Part shown: positions 30,164-40,448 of the stretch, in pieces | How the letters are laid out: each line of letters opens with the position of its first letter | Numbering within the stretch: the first letter of the stretch is position 1 | Origin: Agrococcus casei LMG 22410 | GTDB taxonomy: Bacteria > Actinomycetota > Actinomycetes > Actinomycetales > Microbacteriaceae | Length of the DNA stretch: 64,000 nt | Reading direction: 5' to 3' | Assembly (NCBI RefSeq): GCF_900163565.1 | Contig: NZ_FUHU01000038.1 | Location: forward strand, 1 to 64,000 | Notes under the pieces: generated by a model | Told to the model about the DNA's origin: nothing | Databases searched by the model: none | The model's input: only the letters and a program-made list of their open reading frames with translations | Position numbers and translations under genes: made by a program

Positions 30164-30802
30164 TCAGGCGAGGCCGTGCTCGTACGCGTAGACCACCAGC
30201 TGCACGCGATCGCGCAGCCCCAGCTTCGTCAGGATGCGCGAGATGTGCGTCTTGACCGTCGCCTCGCTCACGAACTCCGCGGTGGCGATCTCGGTGTTCG
30301 AGTGCCCCTTCGACGCATGCATGAAGATCTCGCGCTCACGGTCGGTGAGCGTGTCGAAGGCATCCGGAACCGCCTGGTGCGCCCGCTTGCCGAAGTGCTC
30401 GAACAGTGCACGCGTCGCACTGGCAGCAAGCACCTGGTTGCCGTTCACCACGGTTCGAATCGATGCCAGCACGAACTCCGGCTCGGCCTCTTTCAGGACG
30501 AATCCGGATGCGCCGGCCCGGATCGCGCGCGCGGCCGCCTCATCGAGGTCGAAGGTGGTGAGCACGATCACCTTCGTTGCCGGACGCTCACTGACGATCG
30601 CTTGAGTGGCTGCGATGCCGTCGAGCACCGGCATGCGCACATCCATGAGCACGACATCGGGCTGCGCCTCACGAACGACAGCGACTGCTTCACGCCCGTC
30701 CCCTGCCTCAGCCACAACCTGCATGTCGACCTGCGACTCGAGCAGCATGCGGATTCCGCCACGGAACAGCGCCTGGTCGTCGACAATCGCCACTCGGATC
30801 AT
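30164..30802 (-). CDS. NarL/FixJ-family response regulator
   Basis: A 212-residue two-component regulator. The receiver domain starts IRVAIVDDQALFRGG; the phosphoryl acceptor is Asp54 in VLMDVRMP, and the switch residues follow in LTTFD and VLKEAEP. The C-terminal LuxR-type helix-turn-helix begins LTDREREIF and includes TVKTHISRIL. The start at 30802 has GAGGAGACACAG just upstream; ATG at 30820 overlaps the kinase stop. It pairs with the kinase and probably controls the neighbouring ABC exporter. Confidence 0.92.
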   Translation of the reverse strand: MIRVAIVDDQALFRGGIRMLLESQVDMQVVAEAGDGREAVAVVREAQPDVVLMDVRMPVLDGIAATQAIVSERPATKVIVLTTFDLDEAAARAIRAGASGFVLKEAEPEFVLASIRTVVNGNQVLAASATRALFEHFGKRAHQAVPDAFDTLTDREREIFMHASKGHSNTEIATAEFVSEATVKTHISRILTKLGLRDRVQLVVYAYEHGLA

Positions 30803-30816
30803 CTGTGTCTCCTCAA

Positions 30817-32010
30817 TCATGTCTGCAGCGCCACCGGCATGCGTACGAGCACCCTGAACCAGCCCTGGTCGATGCCGATCCACGAGCTGCCGCCCGCAAG
30901 CGCTGCACGCTCACGCATGCCGGTGAGTCCGTGGCTGCCCGATGGCACCCGGTCACCACCGTACTGCGCAGGCCGGTTGTGCACGTTCACGATGAGCTCG
31001 TGCCCCACATCGACGCGCACGAATACCGGAGCGCCCACCGCGCCGTGACGCATGGCGTTCGTGAGCGCCTCCTGCACGACGCGGTACGCGGCGAGTTCGG
31101 AGGCACGCGCAAGCTGGATGCCGTGCGGCGGCATGGTAAGACGGATGTCCATCCCGGCACCGCGCATCCGTTCGACCAGGTCGGGCACGTCGCAGAGACC
31201 GTTGCTCACATCGTTTGCCTGGGAGTGGCGAAGCTGATGCAGCAGTCCGCGAACGTCGACAAGCGCACCTGAAGCGGTCTTCGAGATGGTCGCGAGCGTG
31301 TCGTCTTTGACTGCTGCGTCGGTGGCATACCTGGCTCCATTCGCCTGCGCCACGACGACTGCGAGCGAATGCGCCACCACGTCGTGCATGTCACGGGCGA
31401 TGGCGGTGCGCTCCTCTTCTGCCGCACGCATCTGCATCTGCGCGAGCACCGACATCTCTGCTTTGCGGCGCTCACGGGCCTCGCGATTGCTTCGCATGAA
31501 GAGTCGAAGCACGACGCCCGCCAGAACAGCACCCGTGAACAGCAGCACTGACGGCAGGAATGCGAACAAGACACTGAGGAAGATGTCGGAGCCAGCCGGA
31601 AGCGACCCCAGTCCCAGCAGTGCGCCTGTCGACCAGAGCGTCACCAGCGCCGCAGCAAGCACGACGACCCCGGCTGTCAGCCGGAACTCGAGCTTCGTGG
31701 TGGCAAATCGACCGACCGTCGCCAGCAGCAGCAGCACGGCGAACCACGACGCGTAGATGCCCTCGGCAAGCACAAGCACATGCACCGCCGAAACCAGAAA
31801 CGCCATGAGCAGCACAGGAACCGGTGCCAGTCGCCTCACCGTCAGCATGCCTGCCAGCAGGAACGCCAGGATCACTGGCCACACCGACAGGAAGAGCCCC
31901 ACTTGACCGCGATATGTGATCACGACGTCGATGAAGGCTAGCGGGCCGACCACCGCAATCGCGATCAGGGCATCGACGAGCAGGTCGGTGCGACTGATCT
32001 TGCGGAACAT
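30817..32010 (-). CDS. NarL-type sensor histidine kinase
   Basis: A 397-residue HisKA_3 kinase. Five or six membrane helices occupy residues 10-170 with almost no extracellular domain, as in envelope-stress sensors of the LiaS/VraS kind. A coiled linker leads to the phosphorylated His209 in RTAIARDMHDVVAHSLAVVV, then HATPase elements ALTNAMRHG and GLTGMRERA. ATG at 32010 has GGGGAC upstream; an ATG nine residues earlier is possible. Its stop overlaps the first possible regulator start. Confidence 0.9.
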   Translation of the reverse strand: MFRKISRTDLLVDALIAIAVVGPLAFIDVVITYRGQVGLFLSVWPVILAFLLAGMLTVRRLAPVPVLLMAFLVSAVHVLVLAEGIYASWFAVLLLLATVGRFATTKLEFRLTAGVVVLAAALVTLWSTGALLGLGSLPAGSDIFLSVLFAFLPSVLLFTGAVLAGVVLRLFMRSNREARERRKAEMSVLAQMQMRAAEEERTAIARDMHDVVAHSLAVVVAQANGARYATDAAVKDDTLATISKTASGALVDVRGLLHQLRHSQANDVSNGLCDVPDLVERMRGAGMDIRLTMPPHGIQLARASELAAYRVVQEALTNAMRHGAVGAPVFVRVDVGHELIVNVHNRPAQYGGDRVPSGSHGLTGMRERAALAGGSSWIGIDQGWFRVLVRMPVALQT

Positions 32011-32026
32011 GTCCCCAGAGTACGGC

Positions 32027-32060
32027 TTTGCCCGCATGCAACTGTGTGCATGCGGGCAAA
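32027..32060. terminator. Perfect 14-bp hairpin between ctaF and the kinase gene
   Basis: TTTGCCCGCATGCA, six-base loop ACTGTG, then TGCATGCGGGCAAA. It lies downstream of ctaF and directly upstream of the kinase start, on the same transcriptional direction, and should end the cytochrome oxidase transcript. Confidence 0.8.
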
Positions 32061-32094
32061 GTCCGTCTGAAGGCTGACTCAGCAGCCGTGACAG

Positions 32095-32520
32095 CTACCT
32101 CTGAACGAAGTTGCCGCGGTAGTACTCGAAGACCCAGCCGACCATGGTGATGACGATCAGCACGAGACCGAGCGGCAGCACGAAGGTCGAGACTGCGATG
32201 CCCAGCACGAACAGTGAGATCGCAGCGGCCAGCGCGATCGGCCACCAGCTCCACGGCGCGAAGTGTCCGAGCTCGGGGTCGCCGTCATCGATCTCTGCGT
32301 CAAGACGGTCTTCTGGGTAGACGTGACCCTTGACGGGGCGCATGACGCTCCACCAGAGGTACGCCGCGATCATGGCGCCCATGGCACCGGCGAGCGCGAA
32401 CGTGATCGTTCCAACCCACTCGATCTCCTGGGTGTCAATGATCGCCCAGTAGGTGTACACCGCGGAGCACACAAAGAAGAAGGCCGCGATGATCCACATG
32501 ATTGCGATATTCGCCTTCAT
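32095..32520 (-). CDS. ctaF: Cytochrome c oxidase subunit 4 (actinobacterial type)
   Basis: A 141-residue membrane protein with helices at about residues 3-25, 38-58, 98-112 and 114-132 around an acidic loop (YPEDRLDAEIDDGD). This is the small subunit characteristic of actinobacterial aa3 oxidases in the bcc-aa3 supercomplex. It follows ctaD by three bases and completes the ctaC-ctaD-ctaF operon. Confidence 0.9.
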   Translation of the reverse strand: MKANIAIMWIIAAFFFVCSAVYTYWAIIDTQEIEWVGTITFALAGAMGAMIAAYLWWSVMRPVKGHVYPEDRLDAEIDDGDPELGHFAPWSWWPIALAAAISLFVLGIAVSTFVLPLGLVLIVITMVGWVFEYYRGNFVQR

Positions 32521-32523
32521 GAT

Positions 32524-34233
32524 CTACTTCCTTCCATTTGCGGCTGACGCCTCGGTCACGGTCTTCTTCGCCTTGTCTTGCGCCCACGGAGCATACTCGG
32601 GGTGGTGCAGGTCGAAGGCGGGTGACTCCGAGCGGATGCGCGGGATCGACACGAAGTTGTGGCGCGGCGGCGGGCAACTGGTCGCCCACTCAAGGCTTCG
32701 GGCTGTGCCCCACGGGTCATCTTCAGTGACCTGCTTGCCATAGCGGGCGGTGAGGTACACGTTCAGGAAGAACGGGATCATCGAGGTCGCGAGCACCATG
32801 GCTCCGATTGTCGAGACCTGGTTCATCCAGGTGACGCCATCGGACTCGAGGTACGTGTAGTAACGACGGGGCATGACCACGACACCGATCCAGTGCTGGA
32901 TGAGGAAGGTCATGTGGAAGCCGATGAACAGCAGCCAGAAGTGCACCTGGCCAAGACGCTCGTTGAGCTTCTTGCCCGTCCACTTCGGCCACCAGAAGTA
33001 GAATCCGGCGAACATGGCGAACACCACGGTTCCGAACACGACGTAGTGGAAGTGCGCAACTACGAAGTAGGTGTCAGAGATGTGGAAGTCAAGCGGGGGC
33101 GAAGCCAGGATGACACCAGTGAGCCCGCCGAAGACGAACGTCACGAGGAAGCCCAGCGTCCAGACCATGGGCTGCTCCCATGTAATGGATCCTCGCCACA
33201 TTGTGCCCAGCCAGTTGAAGATCTTCACACCCGTCGGCACAGCGATGAGCATTGTCATGAGGGCGAAGAACGGCAACAGCACAGAGCCTGTGACGTACAT
33301 GTGGTGTGCCCAGACCGCAACCGACAGTGCGGCAATCGCGATCGTGGCTCCGACCAGCGTCTTGTAGCCGAAGATCGGCTTGCGGCTGAACGCCGCGACG
33401 ATCTCAGAGACGATGCCGAAGAACGGCAAGGCGATGATGTACACCTCTGGGTGACCGAAGAACCAGAACAGGTGTTGCCACAGCAACACCCCTCCTGCCG
33501 CCGGATCGAACACGTGCGCGTCGAGGATGCGGTCAGCAGCGAGGCCGAACAGCGCAGCGGCAAGCACGGGGAACGCGATCAGCACGAGGATCGAGGTCAC
33601 GAGCGTGTTCCAGCTGAAGATCGACATGCGGAACATGGTCATGCCGGGAGCACGCATCGTGATGATCGTCGTGATGAAGTTGACGGCACCGAGGATTGTT
33701 CCGAAGCCCGAGATGCCGAGGCCGAGCACCCAGAGGTCGCCGCCGACTCCAGGAGAGAAGTCAGTGTTCGAGAGTGGTGCGTACGCAGTCCAGCCGAAGG
33801 ACGCAGCGCCCTGCGGTGTCAGGAATCCGCCGATTGCGATCAGCGAGCCGAACGAGTACAGCCAGTAGGCGAATGCGTTCAGTCGCGGGAAGGCGACGTC
33901 GGGAGCACCGATCTGCAGCGGCATGAGCACGTTCGCGAAGCCCGAGAAGAGCGGCGTTGCGAATATCAGCAGCATGATCGTGCCGTGCATCGTGAACAGC
34001 TGGTTGTACTGCTCTTGAGTCGGGATGATGTCGAGTCCGGGCGACCAGAGCTGGGCGCGGATCATCAGCGCCATCACTCCGCCGATGCAGAAGTAGAGGA
34101 ACGACGAGATCAGGTACATGTACCCGATCTTCTTGTGGTCGGTGGTGGTGATCCAGTCGACCAGGACGTTGCCCTTGCGGGTTGCCGAAGGCGAGATGCC
34201 GGGCTGTGAAGGACGTGTTGCTGTGGCAGTCAT
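32524..34233 (-). CDS. ctaD: Cytochrome c oxidase subunit I
   Basis: A 569-residue heme-copper oxidase core with twelve helices. The heme a ligand is in TMHGTIMLL, the CuB site includes the crosslinked pair in [10 protein letters not shown] and WAHHMYVTG, and the heme a/a3 histidines are in [10 protein letters not shown]. It reduces O2 to water and pumps protons. It starts three bases after ctaC and precedes ctaF. Confidence 0.97.
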   Translation of the reverse strand: MTATATRPSQPGISPSATRKGNVLVDWITTTDHKKIGYMYLISSFLYFCIGGVMALMIRAQLWSPGLDIIPTQEQYNQLFTMHGTIMLLIFATPLFSGFANVLMPLQIGAPDVAFPRLNAFAYWLYSFGSLIAIGGFLTPQGAASFGWTAYAPLSNTDFSPGVGGDLWVLGLGISGFGTILGAVNFITTIITMRAPGMTMFRMSIFSWNTLVTSILVLIAFPVLAAALFGLAADRILDAHVFDPAAGGVLLWQHLFWFFGHPEVYIIALPFFGIVSEIVAAFSRKPIFGYKTLVGATIAIAALSVAVWAHHMYVTGSVLLPFFALMTMLIAVPTGVKIFNWLGTMWRGSITWEQPMVWTLGFLVTFVFGGLTGVILASPPLDFHISDTYFVVAHFHYVVFGTVVFAMFAGFYFWWPKWTGKKLNERLGQVHFWLLFIGFHMTFLIQHWIGVVVMPRRYYTYLESDGVTWMNQVSTIGAMVLATSMIPFFLNVYLTARYGKQVTEDDPWGTARSLEWATSCPPPRHNFVSIPRIRSESPAFDLHHPEYAPWAQDKAKKTVTEASAANGRK

Positions 34234-34235
34234 GA

Positions 34236-35105
34236 CTACTCTTCTTCCTCACCCTCGTTGTCCCACGTGGGCTGCAGCGGGTTGAGACTCTCATCGGGGT
34301 GGCCGACGTTGCCTTCTGCCTCAAGCTCGTCGAGGTACGCCTGGTACTCGTCGGGCGACACGATCTCGACGTTGAAGAGCATCATCGAGTGGTACTCGCC
34401 GCAGAGCTCGGCGCACTTGCCGGTGAAGGTGCCCTCGACATCGCCCGTCTCGAAGTACATGTGGTTGGTGACGCCAGGCAGCATGTCCTTCTTGTAGAGC
34501 ATCTCTACGATCCAGAAGGAGTGCGCGACATCACGCGATTCGAGGATGATTTCGACCGACGAGTTGGATGGCATATAGAGCGTGGGGATCGTGTCTTCGT
34601 CGATGTGCATCGTGCCGGGCTCGTTGAGCGCCTGGATGCCTTCGAAGTACACGGGATCCTTGTTCTCGCGGTCGTACACGAAGTCCCACGCCCAGCGCTT
34701 GCCGTAGGCAGTGATCGAGACGTCGGGATCCTCGATCTCTGCTTCGATCGCCGCCTGGTCACGTGCAGTAAACGCGAAGAAGGTCATGACGAGCAGAATC
34801 GGGACCGTTGTGAAGAAGATCTCGATGGGCATGTTGTAGCGCAGCTGTGCCGGCAGGCCTGTCTGGCCCTTCCGGCGGCGGTAGGCCACGCTCGCCCACA
34901 GCATGAGGCCCCAGACCAAGATGCCGATTGCAAGCAGGACGATCCATGAGGTCGTCCAGAGCCCGACAATGCGGTCTACGTGATTCGTGAGGCCGGGAGT
35001 AGAGGGCAACCAGCCCTGAAGCTGCTCCTGGGTGCAGCCAGCGAGGACCGCAGCGGTCAGCGCTGCGGCGGGCACGGCCAGCCATCGTGTTCGTCGGTTA
35101 CGCAA
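34236..35105 (-). CDS. ctaC: Cytochrome c oxidase subunit II (lipoprotein)
   Basis: A 289-residue subunit carrying the CuA electron entry site. The N-terminal signal ends in lipobox VLAGC; two membrane hairpin helices follow (about 47-70 and 92-112). The CuA ligands lie in VAHSF and [14 protein letters not shown]. The C-terminal tail is strongly acidic. It heads ctaC-ctaD-ctaF; the promoter should be in the 52-base gap between it and the Fe-S carrier gene, where TAGGAT is a possible -10. Confidence 0.96.
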   Translation of the reverse strand: MRNRRTRWLAVPAAALTAAVLAGCTQEQLQGWLPSTPGLTNHVDRIVGLWTTSWIVLLAIGILVWGLMLWASVAYRRRKGQTGLPAQLRYNMPIEIFFTTVPILLVMTFFAFTARDQAAIEAEIEDPDVSITAYGKRWAWDFVYDRENKDPVYFEGIQALNEPGTMHIDEDTIPTLYMPSNSSVEIILESRDVAHSFWIVEMLYKKDMLPGVTNHMYFETGDVEGTFTGKCAELCGEYHSMMLFNVEIVSPDEYQAYLDELEAEGNVGHPDESLNPLQPTWDNEGEEEE

Positions 35106-35157
35106 GGGACGTCCTTCGATCAGAAAGTGTTCGGTTTCATCCTAGTACGGGCGATTG

Positions 35158-35526
35158 CTAACTGAAGCTATCGCCACACGCGCAGCTGCCCTGCGCGTTG
35201 GGATTGTCAATGGTGAAGCCCTGCTTCTCAATGGAATCCTCGAAATCGATCTTGGAATCATCGAGATAAGGCACGCTCATCCGGTCGACCACCACTTCGA
35301 CTGTGGCACCGTCCGCTGCCGGAAACTCGACGACTGCATCGCCGTCGAGCACGCGCTCGTCGAAGTAGAGCTGGTAGATGAGACCCGAGCATCCGCCCGG
35401 CTGCACTGCAACCCGCAGTCGGAGGTCATCGCGACCCTCCTGCACCAGCAGGCGGTGCACCTTGTCGGCCGCAGCTTCGGAGATGGTGACTCCGTGAGCT
35501 GGGGCTGTCGTCGTGGTGTCAGTCAT
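35158..35526 (-). CDS. erpA: A-type iron-sulfur cluster carrier
   Basis: A 122-residue HesB/IscA-family protein that passes Fe-S clusters to target enzymes. The three cluster cysteines are in PGGCSGLIY and in the tail GSCACGDSFS. The family length and the C-x(60-65)-CxC layout are intact. It lies immediately upstream of ctaC on the same strand. ErpA versus other A-type names is not resolvable from sequence alone. Confidence 0.88.
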   Translation of the reverse strand: MTDTTTTAPAHGVTISEAAADKVHRLLVQEGRDDLRLRVAVQPGGCSGLIYQLYFDERVLDGDAVVEFPAADGATVEVVVDRMSVPYLDDSKIDFEDSIEKQGFTIDNPNAQGSCACGDSFS

Positions 35527-35535
35527 GCTTCGAGT

Positions 35536-36927
35536 CTATCCGAGTCCGCCGGTCGCGAGGCGCGTCAGGAGGAGTGCCTCAGAGGCGATCGCATTGCGGA
35601 GCACGCCCAAGTGCTGTGATTCGTTGGGGCTGTGCGCCATGGTGCCCGGGTCTTCGACGCCTGTCACGAGGATCTCAGCATTCGGGAACTCCTGCTCAAG
35701 CAGCGAGATGAACGGAATCGAGCCGCCGATTCCGGCCTCGACCGCCTCGTTGCCCCATGCGTCAGCCATCGATTCCTTCATGGCGCGAACAGCGGGTCCC
35801 GTTGTGTCGACCAGGAAGGGATCGCCGAGTTCGACATTCGTGATCTCGGCCTTCGCTCCGAACGGAGTGTGCTTCTCGACGTGACGCTCGAGAGCCGCCA
35901 GCGCATCCGCCGACGACTGGCCCGGTGCGATTCTGGCCGACACGACGAACGTCGCTGTCGGGAGGATTGTGTTCGAGGCGTTCTGCACGTCGGGAAGGCT
36001 CGTGCCGACCACAGTGATCGCAGGGTCGTTCCAGAGGCGGTCGAGCACGCGCCCTGACCCGATCAGGCTCACGCCTTCGGGCACGCCGGCCTCGTCGCGG
36101 ACCTGCTGCTCGTCCTGATCGGGTGCCGTGTGCTCGGCGCTGAGCAGCCCTTCGACTGCCGAGCTGCCGTTCTCGTCCCAGAACGTGTTGAGCAGACGGA
36201 TGGCCGCAAGGGGCGCATCCGCAACTGCGCCTCCGTACATGCCCGAGTGGTTCGCGTGGTCGAGGGTCGTGACCGTGAGCCCGAACTTGACGTTGCCGCG
36301 AAGCGACACGGTCAGGCTCGGAACCGTCGTCGACCAGTTGTCGCTGTCAGCCACGACGATCACGTCAGAGCGCAGTGTCTCCTTGTGCGTCTCGAGGAAA
36401 TTCGCGAACGAGCGCGAGCCGTACTCCTCCTCGCCCTCGATGAAGAGTGCGATGCCGAGGCCGCTGTCGGGCGCGATCTGCTGCAGCACGCGCAGCGCCG
36501 CAACGTGCGTCATGACGCCTGCCTTGTCGTCGCTGGCGCCGCGGCCGTAGAGGCGGTCGCCGATGACGGTGGGCTCGAACGGCGGCGTCTTCCAGAGGGC
36601 CTCGTCGCCCCACGGCTGCACGTCGTGGTGTGCGTAGAGCAGCACGGTGGGCTTGCCGGGTGCCGCCTCGCGGCGGGCGATGATCGCCGGCTGGCCGAAC
36701 TCCTCAGACCCAGGAGCGACGGGGACGCGCTCGATGCGCACGGAGTCGAACACGCCTGTCGACTCCATCAGCGCCTTGACTGCCGATGCCGACTCGTCGA
36801 GCTTCGCAGGATCGAATCCGCCGAATGCCACAGAGGGAATGCGCACAAGGGACTTGAGCTCTTCGACGGATGCGTCGAACGCCTCGTCTACCGCCGACAG
36901 GACTTTCTGAGTGTGATCGTTCGTCAT
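35536..36927 (-). CDS. M20 family dipeptidase
   Basis: A 463-residue metallopeptidase of family M20. Zinc ligands are seen in LLYAHHDVQPWG, GRGASDDKAGVMTH, FIEGEEEYGS (the catalytic Glu pair) and, at the C-terminus, IPFISLL and MAHSPNESQHLGV. The start at 36927 has GGAG within the preceding codons; an ATG at 36936 would add three residues. It is probably cytoplasmic with dipeptidase or related amidohydrolase activity; the true substrate is unknown. Confidence 0.88.
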   Translation of the reverse strand: MTNDHTQKVLSAVDEAFDASVEELKSLVRIPSVAFGGFDPAKLDESASAVKALMESTGVFDSVRIERVPVAPGSEEFGQPAIIARREAAPGKPTVLLYAHHDVQPWGDEALWKTPPFEPTVIGDRLYGRGASDDKAGVMTHVAALRVLQQIAPDSGLGIALFIEGEEEYGSRSFANFLETHKETLRSDVIVVADSDNWSTTVPSLTVSLRGNVKFGLTVTTLDHANHSGMYGGAVADAPLAAIRLLNTFWDENGSSAVEGLLSAEHTAPDQDEQQVRDEAGVPEGVSLIGSGRVLDRLWNDPAITVVGTSLPDVQNASNTILPTATFVVSARIAPGQSSADALAALERHVEKHTPFGAKAEITNVELGDPFLVDTTGPAVRAMKESMADAWGNEAVEAGIGGSIPFISLLEQEFPNAEILVTGVEDPGTMAHSPNESQHLGVLRNAIASEALLLTRLATGGLG

Positions 36928-37003
36928 GCTCTCCATGCTAGTTCCAGACTCGCCGGACTCCGGTAGAATGCCGGGAAACCCAATCTTGTCTGTGAGGAAC
37001 ACC

Positions 37004-37573
37004 GTGCCCCTGTTTGGATCGAAGCCGAAGAACATCGTCGAAGACTATGACGATGCCTCGGAGCCCGCGAGGCCGCGCACACCCAAGCGCTCTGAGCTCG
37101 TCGAGCAGTCCCGCAAGCCGCTGATCCCCTCAGACCGCAAAGAGTCGAAGCGCCAGGCACGAGAGAAGATGGCCGTGCAACGCCAGCGCGCCCAAGAAGG
37201 CTATGCGCGAGGCGAAGAGCAGTACCTGCCGCCTCGCGACCAGGGCGAAGTGCGGGCGTACGCTCGCGACTACGTCGATGCGCGATTCTCAGTCGGCTCG
37301 CTGCTGATGCCGGCGATGATCCTTGTGCTGGCTATGACGTTCATCAACACTGAGACGATGCGCATCGCAACGTTCGGTGTTCTGTGGGCCTTCGTCGGAC
37401 TCACCGTGCTCGACTGCGTCATCATGACCTGGCTGCTGCGCCGTCGCATCACCGCCAAGTTCGGCAGCGGCAAGACAAAGGGCGTCAGCTGGTACGCCTC
37501 GATGCGATCGACGCAGATGCGCTTCATGCGCATGCCCAAGCCTCGCGTCAAGCGCTTCGAGAAGATCGACTAG
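37004..37573 (+). CDS. DUF3043 membrane protein
   Basis: A 189-residue protein found in Actinobacteria. The N-terminal half is highly charged (Lys/Arg/Glu-rich, for example RPRTPKRSELVEQSRK), then two membrane helices (about 93-113 and 118-140) and a basic tail. Function unknown. The GTG start at 37004 follows GAGGAAC; TAGAAT at 36964-36969 is a good -10, which argues against the longer upstream start since that start would precede the transcript. Confidence 0.8.
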   Translation: MPLFGSKPKNIVEDYDDASEPARPRTPKRSELVEQSRKPLIPSDRKESKRQAREKMAVQRQRAQEGYARGEEQYLPPRDQGEVRAYARDYVDARFSVGSLLMPAMILVLAMTFINTETMRIATFGVLWAFVGLTVLDCVIMTWLLRRRITAKFGSGKTKGVSWYASMRSTQMRFMRMPKPRVKRFEKID

Positions 37574-37583
37574 AGTCTGCTCG

Positions 37584-38612
37584 CTAGACGTTCCGGGACC
37601 GCATCAGTGCCGCAAGATCGCGGTTGATCGTGCGCGCCCATCCGGGACCCTCGTAGACGAACGAGGTGTATCCCTGCACCAGGTCAGCTCCGGCATCGAG
37701 CCGTGCGAGCACATCGTGAGCAGTGACGACGCCGCCCACCGACACGACCGTCGCATCTTCGGGCAGCGTCTGCCGCAGCAGGCGCAGCACTTCCATCGAG
37801 CGCGCGGCGAGCAGCGGTCCTGAGAGGCCCCCGCCCCCTGCCGCAGCCACAGTCTCGGGGTCGGTCTTCAGGCCTTCTCGCGAGATCGTCGTGTTCGTTG
37901 CGATCACGCCAGCCAGCCCGAGTCGTGTGACCAGCTGGGCGATGCCTACGATCTGGTCGTCGTCGAGATCCGGAGCGATCTTGACGAGCACCGGAACACC
38001 CGCGGCCGCCTCGACGACGCCGCTGAGGATCGGCTCGAGCTGCGCCTCATCCTGCAGCCCGCGAAGCCCGGGCGTGTTGGGGCTCGAGACATTGACGGCG
38101 ATGTAGTCGGCGTGGGGCGCAAGCTCGAGAGCCGCTGCCCGGTAGTCGTCTGCCGCCGACTCAAGGGGCGTGCTCTTGTTCTTGCCGATGTTGACGCCGA
38201 CCACGGGGCGGCGTCCGTCGCTGCGAGCAGCGCGCAGCCGATCGGCCATGGCTTCGATGCCCTCGTTGTTGAAGCCCATCCGGTTGATGAGCGCACGGTC
38301 GTCGACGAGCCGCACGAGGCGCGGCTTCGGGTTTCCGGGCTGCGCCTTCGGCGTCACCGTGCCGACTTCGACATGGCCGAAGCCCAGCGCGCCCAGGCCC
38401 AGCAGCATCGTCGCGTTCTTGTCGAACCCGGCGGCGATGCCGAACGGCGTCGGGAACTCGCGGTCGAGCGCTCTCGTTCGCAGAATCGGATCAGCCCGCA
38501 CACCAGGCCGGGCGGCGCCAGCGGCACGCACGACGATCGCACCCAGCGAGTGCGCCAGCTCGGTGTCGAAGTGCCGCAGCACGCGATCGAACAGCACGTC
38601 GTAGAGGCTCAT
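37584..38612 (-). CDS. pyrD: Dihydroorotate dehydrogenase (quinone)
   Basis: A 342-residue class 2 enzyme of pyrimidine synthesis that passes electrons to quinone at the membrane. An N-terminal amphipathic helix ([14 protein letters not shown]) is followed by the FMN barrel, with [37 protein letters not shown] and [14 protein letters not shown]; the catalytic Ser is in that last motif. The start at 38612 has AAGGAGC; the stop of nrdR overlaps it by ATGA. Confidence 0.95.
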   Translation of the reverse strand: MSLYDVLFDRVLRHFDTELAHSLGAIVVRAAGAARPGVRADPILRTRALDREFPTPFGIAAGFDKNATMLLGLGALGFGHVEVGTVTPKAQPGNPKPRLVRLVDDRALINRMGFNNEGIEAMADRLRAARSDGRRPVVGVNIGKNKSTPLESAADDYRAAALELAPHADYIAVNVSSPNTPGLRGLQDEAQLEPILSGVVEAAAGVPVLVKIAPDLDDDQIVGIAQLVTRLGLAGVIATNTTISREGLKTDPETVAAAGGGGLSGPLLAARSMEVLRLLRQTLPEDATVVSVGGVVTAHDVLARLDAGADLVQGYTSFVYEGPGWARTINRDLAALMRSRNV

Positions 38613-39064
38613 CGAAGCTCCTTGTCTGAGCGCAGATCGGCGATCGCAGCCTCGAAGTCCTCCAGCGACTCGAAGCCCTGGTAGACGCTCGCGAAGCGAA
38701 GATACGCGACCTCGTCGAGCTGTCGCAGCGGCGGCAGCACTGCCAGCCCGACCTCGTTCGCCTGGATCTGGCTGGCACCGGTCGCCCGGATGGTCTCTTC
38801 TGCGACCTGCGCTACCTGAGCGAGATCCGCATCCGTCACGGGTCTTCCCTGGCACGCCTTGCGCACGCCCTCGATGACCTTCTCGCGACTGAACGGCTCC
38901 ATCACGCCCGAGCGCTTGACGACCTGCAGCGATGCCGACTCAGAGGTCGAGAATCTGCGCCCGCACACGGTGCACTGGCGGCGACGGCGAATCTGGAGGC
39001 CGTCGTCGCTCGTTCGGGAGTCGACGACTCGAGAGTCGGGGTTTCGGCAGAACGGGCAGTGCAT
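38609..39064 (-). CDS. nrdR: Transcriptional repressor NrdR
   Basis: A 151-residue regulator of ribonucleotide reductase genes. The zinc ribbon has MHCPFC (Cys3, Cys6) and CTVCGRRF (Cys31, Cys34); the ATP-cone follows from about residue 46 ([16 protein letters not shown]). It senses ATP/dATP and represses nrd promoters. It is coupled to hisD upstream and pyrD downstream by overlapping stops and starts. Confidence 0.96.
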   Translation of the reverse strand: MHCPFCRNPDSRVVDSRTSDDGLQIRRRRQCTVCGRRFSTSESASLQVVKRSGVMEPFSREKVIEGVRKACQGRPVTDADLAQVAQVAEETIRATGASQIQANEVGLAVLPPLRQLDEVAYLRFASVYQGFESLEDFEAAIADLRSDKELR

Positions 39065-40362
39065 CAGTCCTCGAATCGTGCGGTCACGGCCTCGCCGTGC
39101 GCCGGCAGGTCCTCTTCGACTGCGAGGGTCTCGATTGCGCCGCGAACCCCCGCGAGTCCTTGCATGGTGTAGCGGACGACCTGCTGCGACCGCAGGAACA
39201 CGCTCGCGTTCAGGCCGGCCGCGAAGCGTGCGGTGCCTCCGGTGGGCAGCACGTGGTTGCTGCCGGCCGCGTAGTCGCCGAGCGCAACCGGCGAGGCGTC
39301 GCCGACGAACACGACTCCGGCGTTGACGATCTGCTCGACGACGCTGTCTGCGTCGGCGGTCATGATCTGCAGGTGCTCGGCGGCGTACGCGTTCGCCAGC
39401 CGCACCGCGCTGTCAAGCGAGTCGACGACAACAGAAGCCGACTGGCGCCCCGTGAGGGCCGCGCGAATTCGGTCGCTGTGCTTCGTCAGCGGCACGATCC
39501 TCGCGATCGCCTCGTCGACGCTGTCTGCGAGCTTCGCAGAATCCGTCACGAGCACGCTGCCGGCAAGCTCGTCGTGCTCTGCCTGTGAGATCAGGTCGCG
39601 TGCGACCAGCTCAGGGTTCGCCGTGTCATCGGCCAGCACGAGGATCTCGGTGGGCCCGGCCTCTGCGTCGATGGCCACTCGTCCGGCGACTGCGCGCTTG
39701 GCGGCTGCCACGAACACGTTGCCGGGGCCGGTCACGACATCGACCCTGCGGAGCCCGATGCCCTCGACCCCGTACGCGAATGCGCCGATTGCACCGGCGC
39801 CTCCCATCGCGTACACCTCGTCGACCCCGAGCAGTGCGCAGGTGGCCAGGATGGTCGGGTGGGGTGCTCCGTCGTGGCTCGCCTGGGCGGGCGACGCGAC
39901 GGCGATGCTTGTCACACCCGCTGCCTGGGCGGCGACTGCGTTCATGATGACGCTCGACGGGTACACGGCCTTGCCGCCGGGAACATACAGCCCGACTCGC
40001 TCGACCGGAACCCAGCGCTGGTCGATGACGGCGCCGTCAGCGATCCGCGTGGTCGCAGCGGGCGGAATCTGGGCCGCACTCCCCTGCCGAACGCGCTCGA
40101 TCGTCTGCTCGAGCGCAGCCCTCACGGTCGGGTCGAGCCCCTCGAGCGCGGCAGCGAGGTCTTGGGACGGCACACGGATCGACGCGGGACGCACCCGGTC
40201 GAAGCGCTCTGCCTGGTCGAGCAGCGCATCCGCCCCCGCTGACCGCACGTCGTCGATCAGCGCATGCACGGCCTCGGCAGCGGCAGCGACATCGGACTCG
40301 GCGCGCGGAAGCACCGAGTCGAGGTCGTCAGGAAGCGAGGCGAGAGTGAGGCGACGAAGCAT
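39064..40362 (-). CDS. hisD: Histidinol dehydrogenase
   Basis: A 432-residue zinc enzyme catalysing the last two oxidations of histidine synthesis. Conserved stretches are [50 protein letters not shown] and the metal-binding [11 protein letters not shown]; the C-terminal catalytic His region is [11 protein letters not shown]. It leads the hisD-nrdR-pyrD series and overlaps nrdR by one base (TGATG). Confidence 0.95.
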   Translation of the reverse strand: MLRRLTLASLPDDLDSVLPRAESDVAAAAEAVHALIDDVRSAGADALLDQAERFDRVRPASIRVPSQDLAAALEGLDPTVRAALEQTIERVRQGSAAQIPPAATTRIADGAVIDQRWVPVERVGLYVPGGKAVYPSSVIMNAVAAQAAGVTSIAVASPAQASHDGAPHPTILATCALLGVDEVYAMGGAGAIGAFAYGVEGIGLRRVDVVTGPGNVFVAAAKRAVAGRVAIDAEAGPTEILVLADDTANPELVARDLISQAEHDELAGSVLVTDSAKLADSVDEAIARIVPLTKHSDRIRAALTGRQSASVVVDSLDSAVRLANAYAAEHLQIMTADADSVVEQIVNAGVVFVGDASPVALGDYAAGSNHVLPTGGTARFAAGLNASVFLRSQQVVRYTMQGLAGVRGAIETLAVEEDLPAHGEAVTARFED

Positions 40363-40394
40363 GGTTCCAGTCTAGGAGTGATGACTGCGACCCA

Positions 40395-40448
40395 GCGTCA
40401 CACGAGCGCACTGCGTCACACCAGAGCGCTGCGTCATACAAGAGCACT
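40395..40448. repeat. Three tandem 18-bp copies of the dnaE 3' end
   Basis: Units at 40395-40412, 40413-40430 and 40431-40448 all begin GCGTCA. On the minus strand each reads as codons Ser-Ala-Leu-Val-stop followed by CGC. The innermost copy is the actual dnaE terminus; the other two are duplicated extra copies after the stop. Divergence between copies is two to five bases. Confidence 0.8.

Noticed and set aside
32659-34209. A 516-codon plus-strand open frame opposite ctaD
   Set aside because: Composition is typical reverse-strand noise (His, Arg, Glu, Gln-rich) and ctaD fully explains the DNA.
40395-40448. CRISPR array
   Set aside because: Units are contiguous with no spacers, only three copies, and derive from the dnaE 3' coding end.
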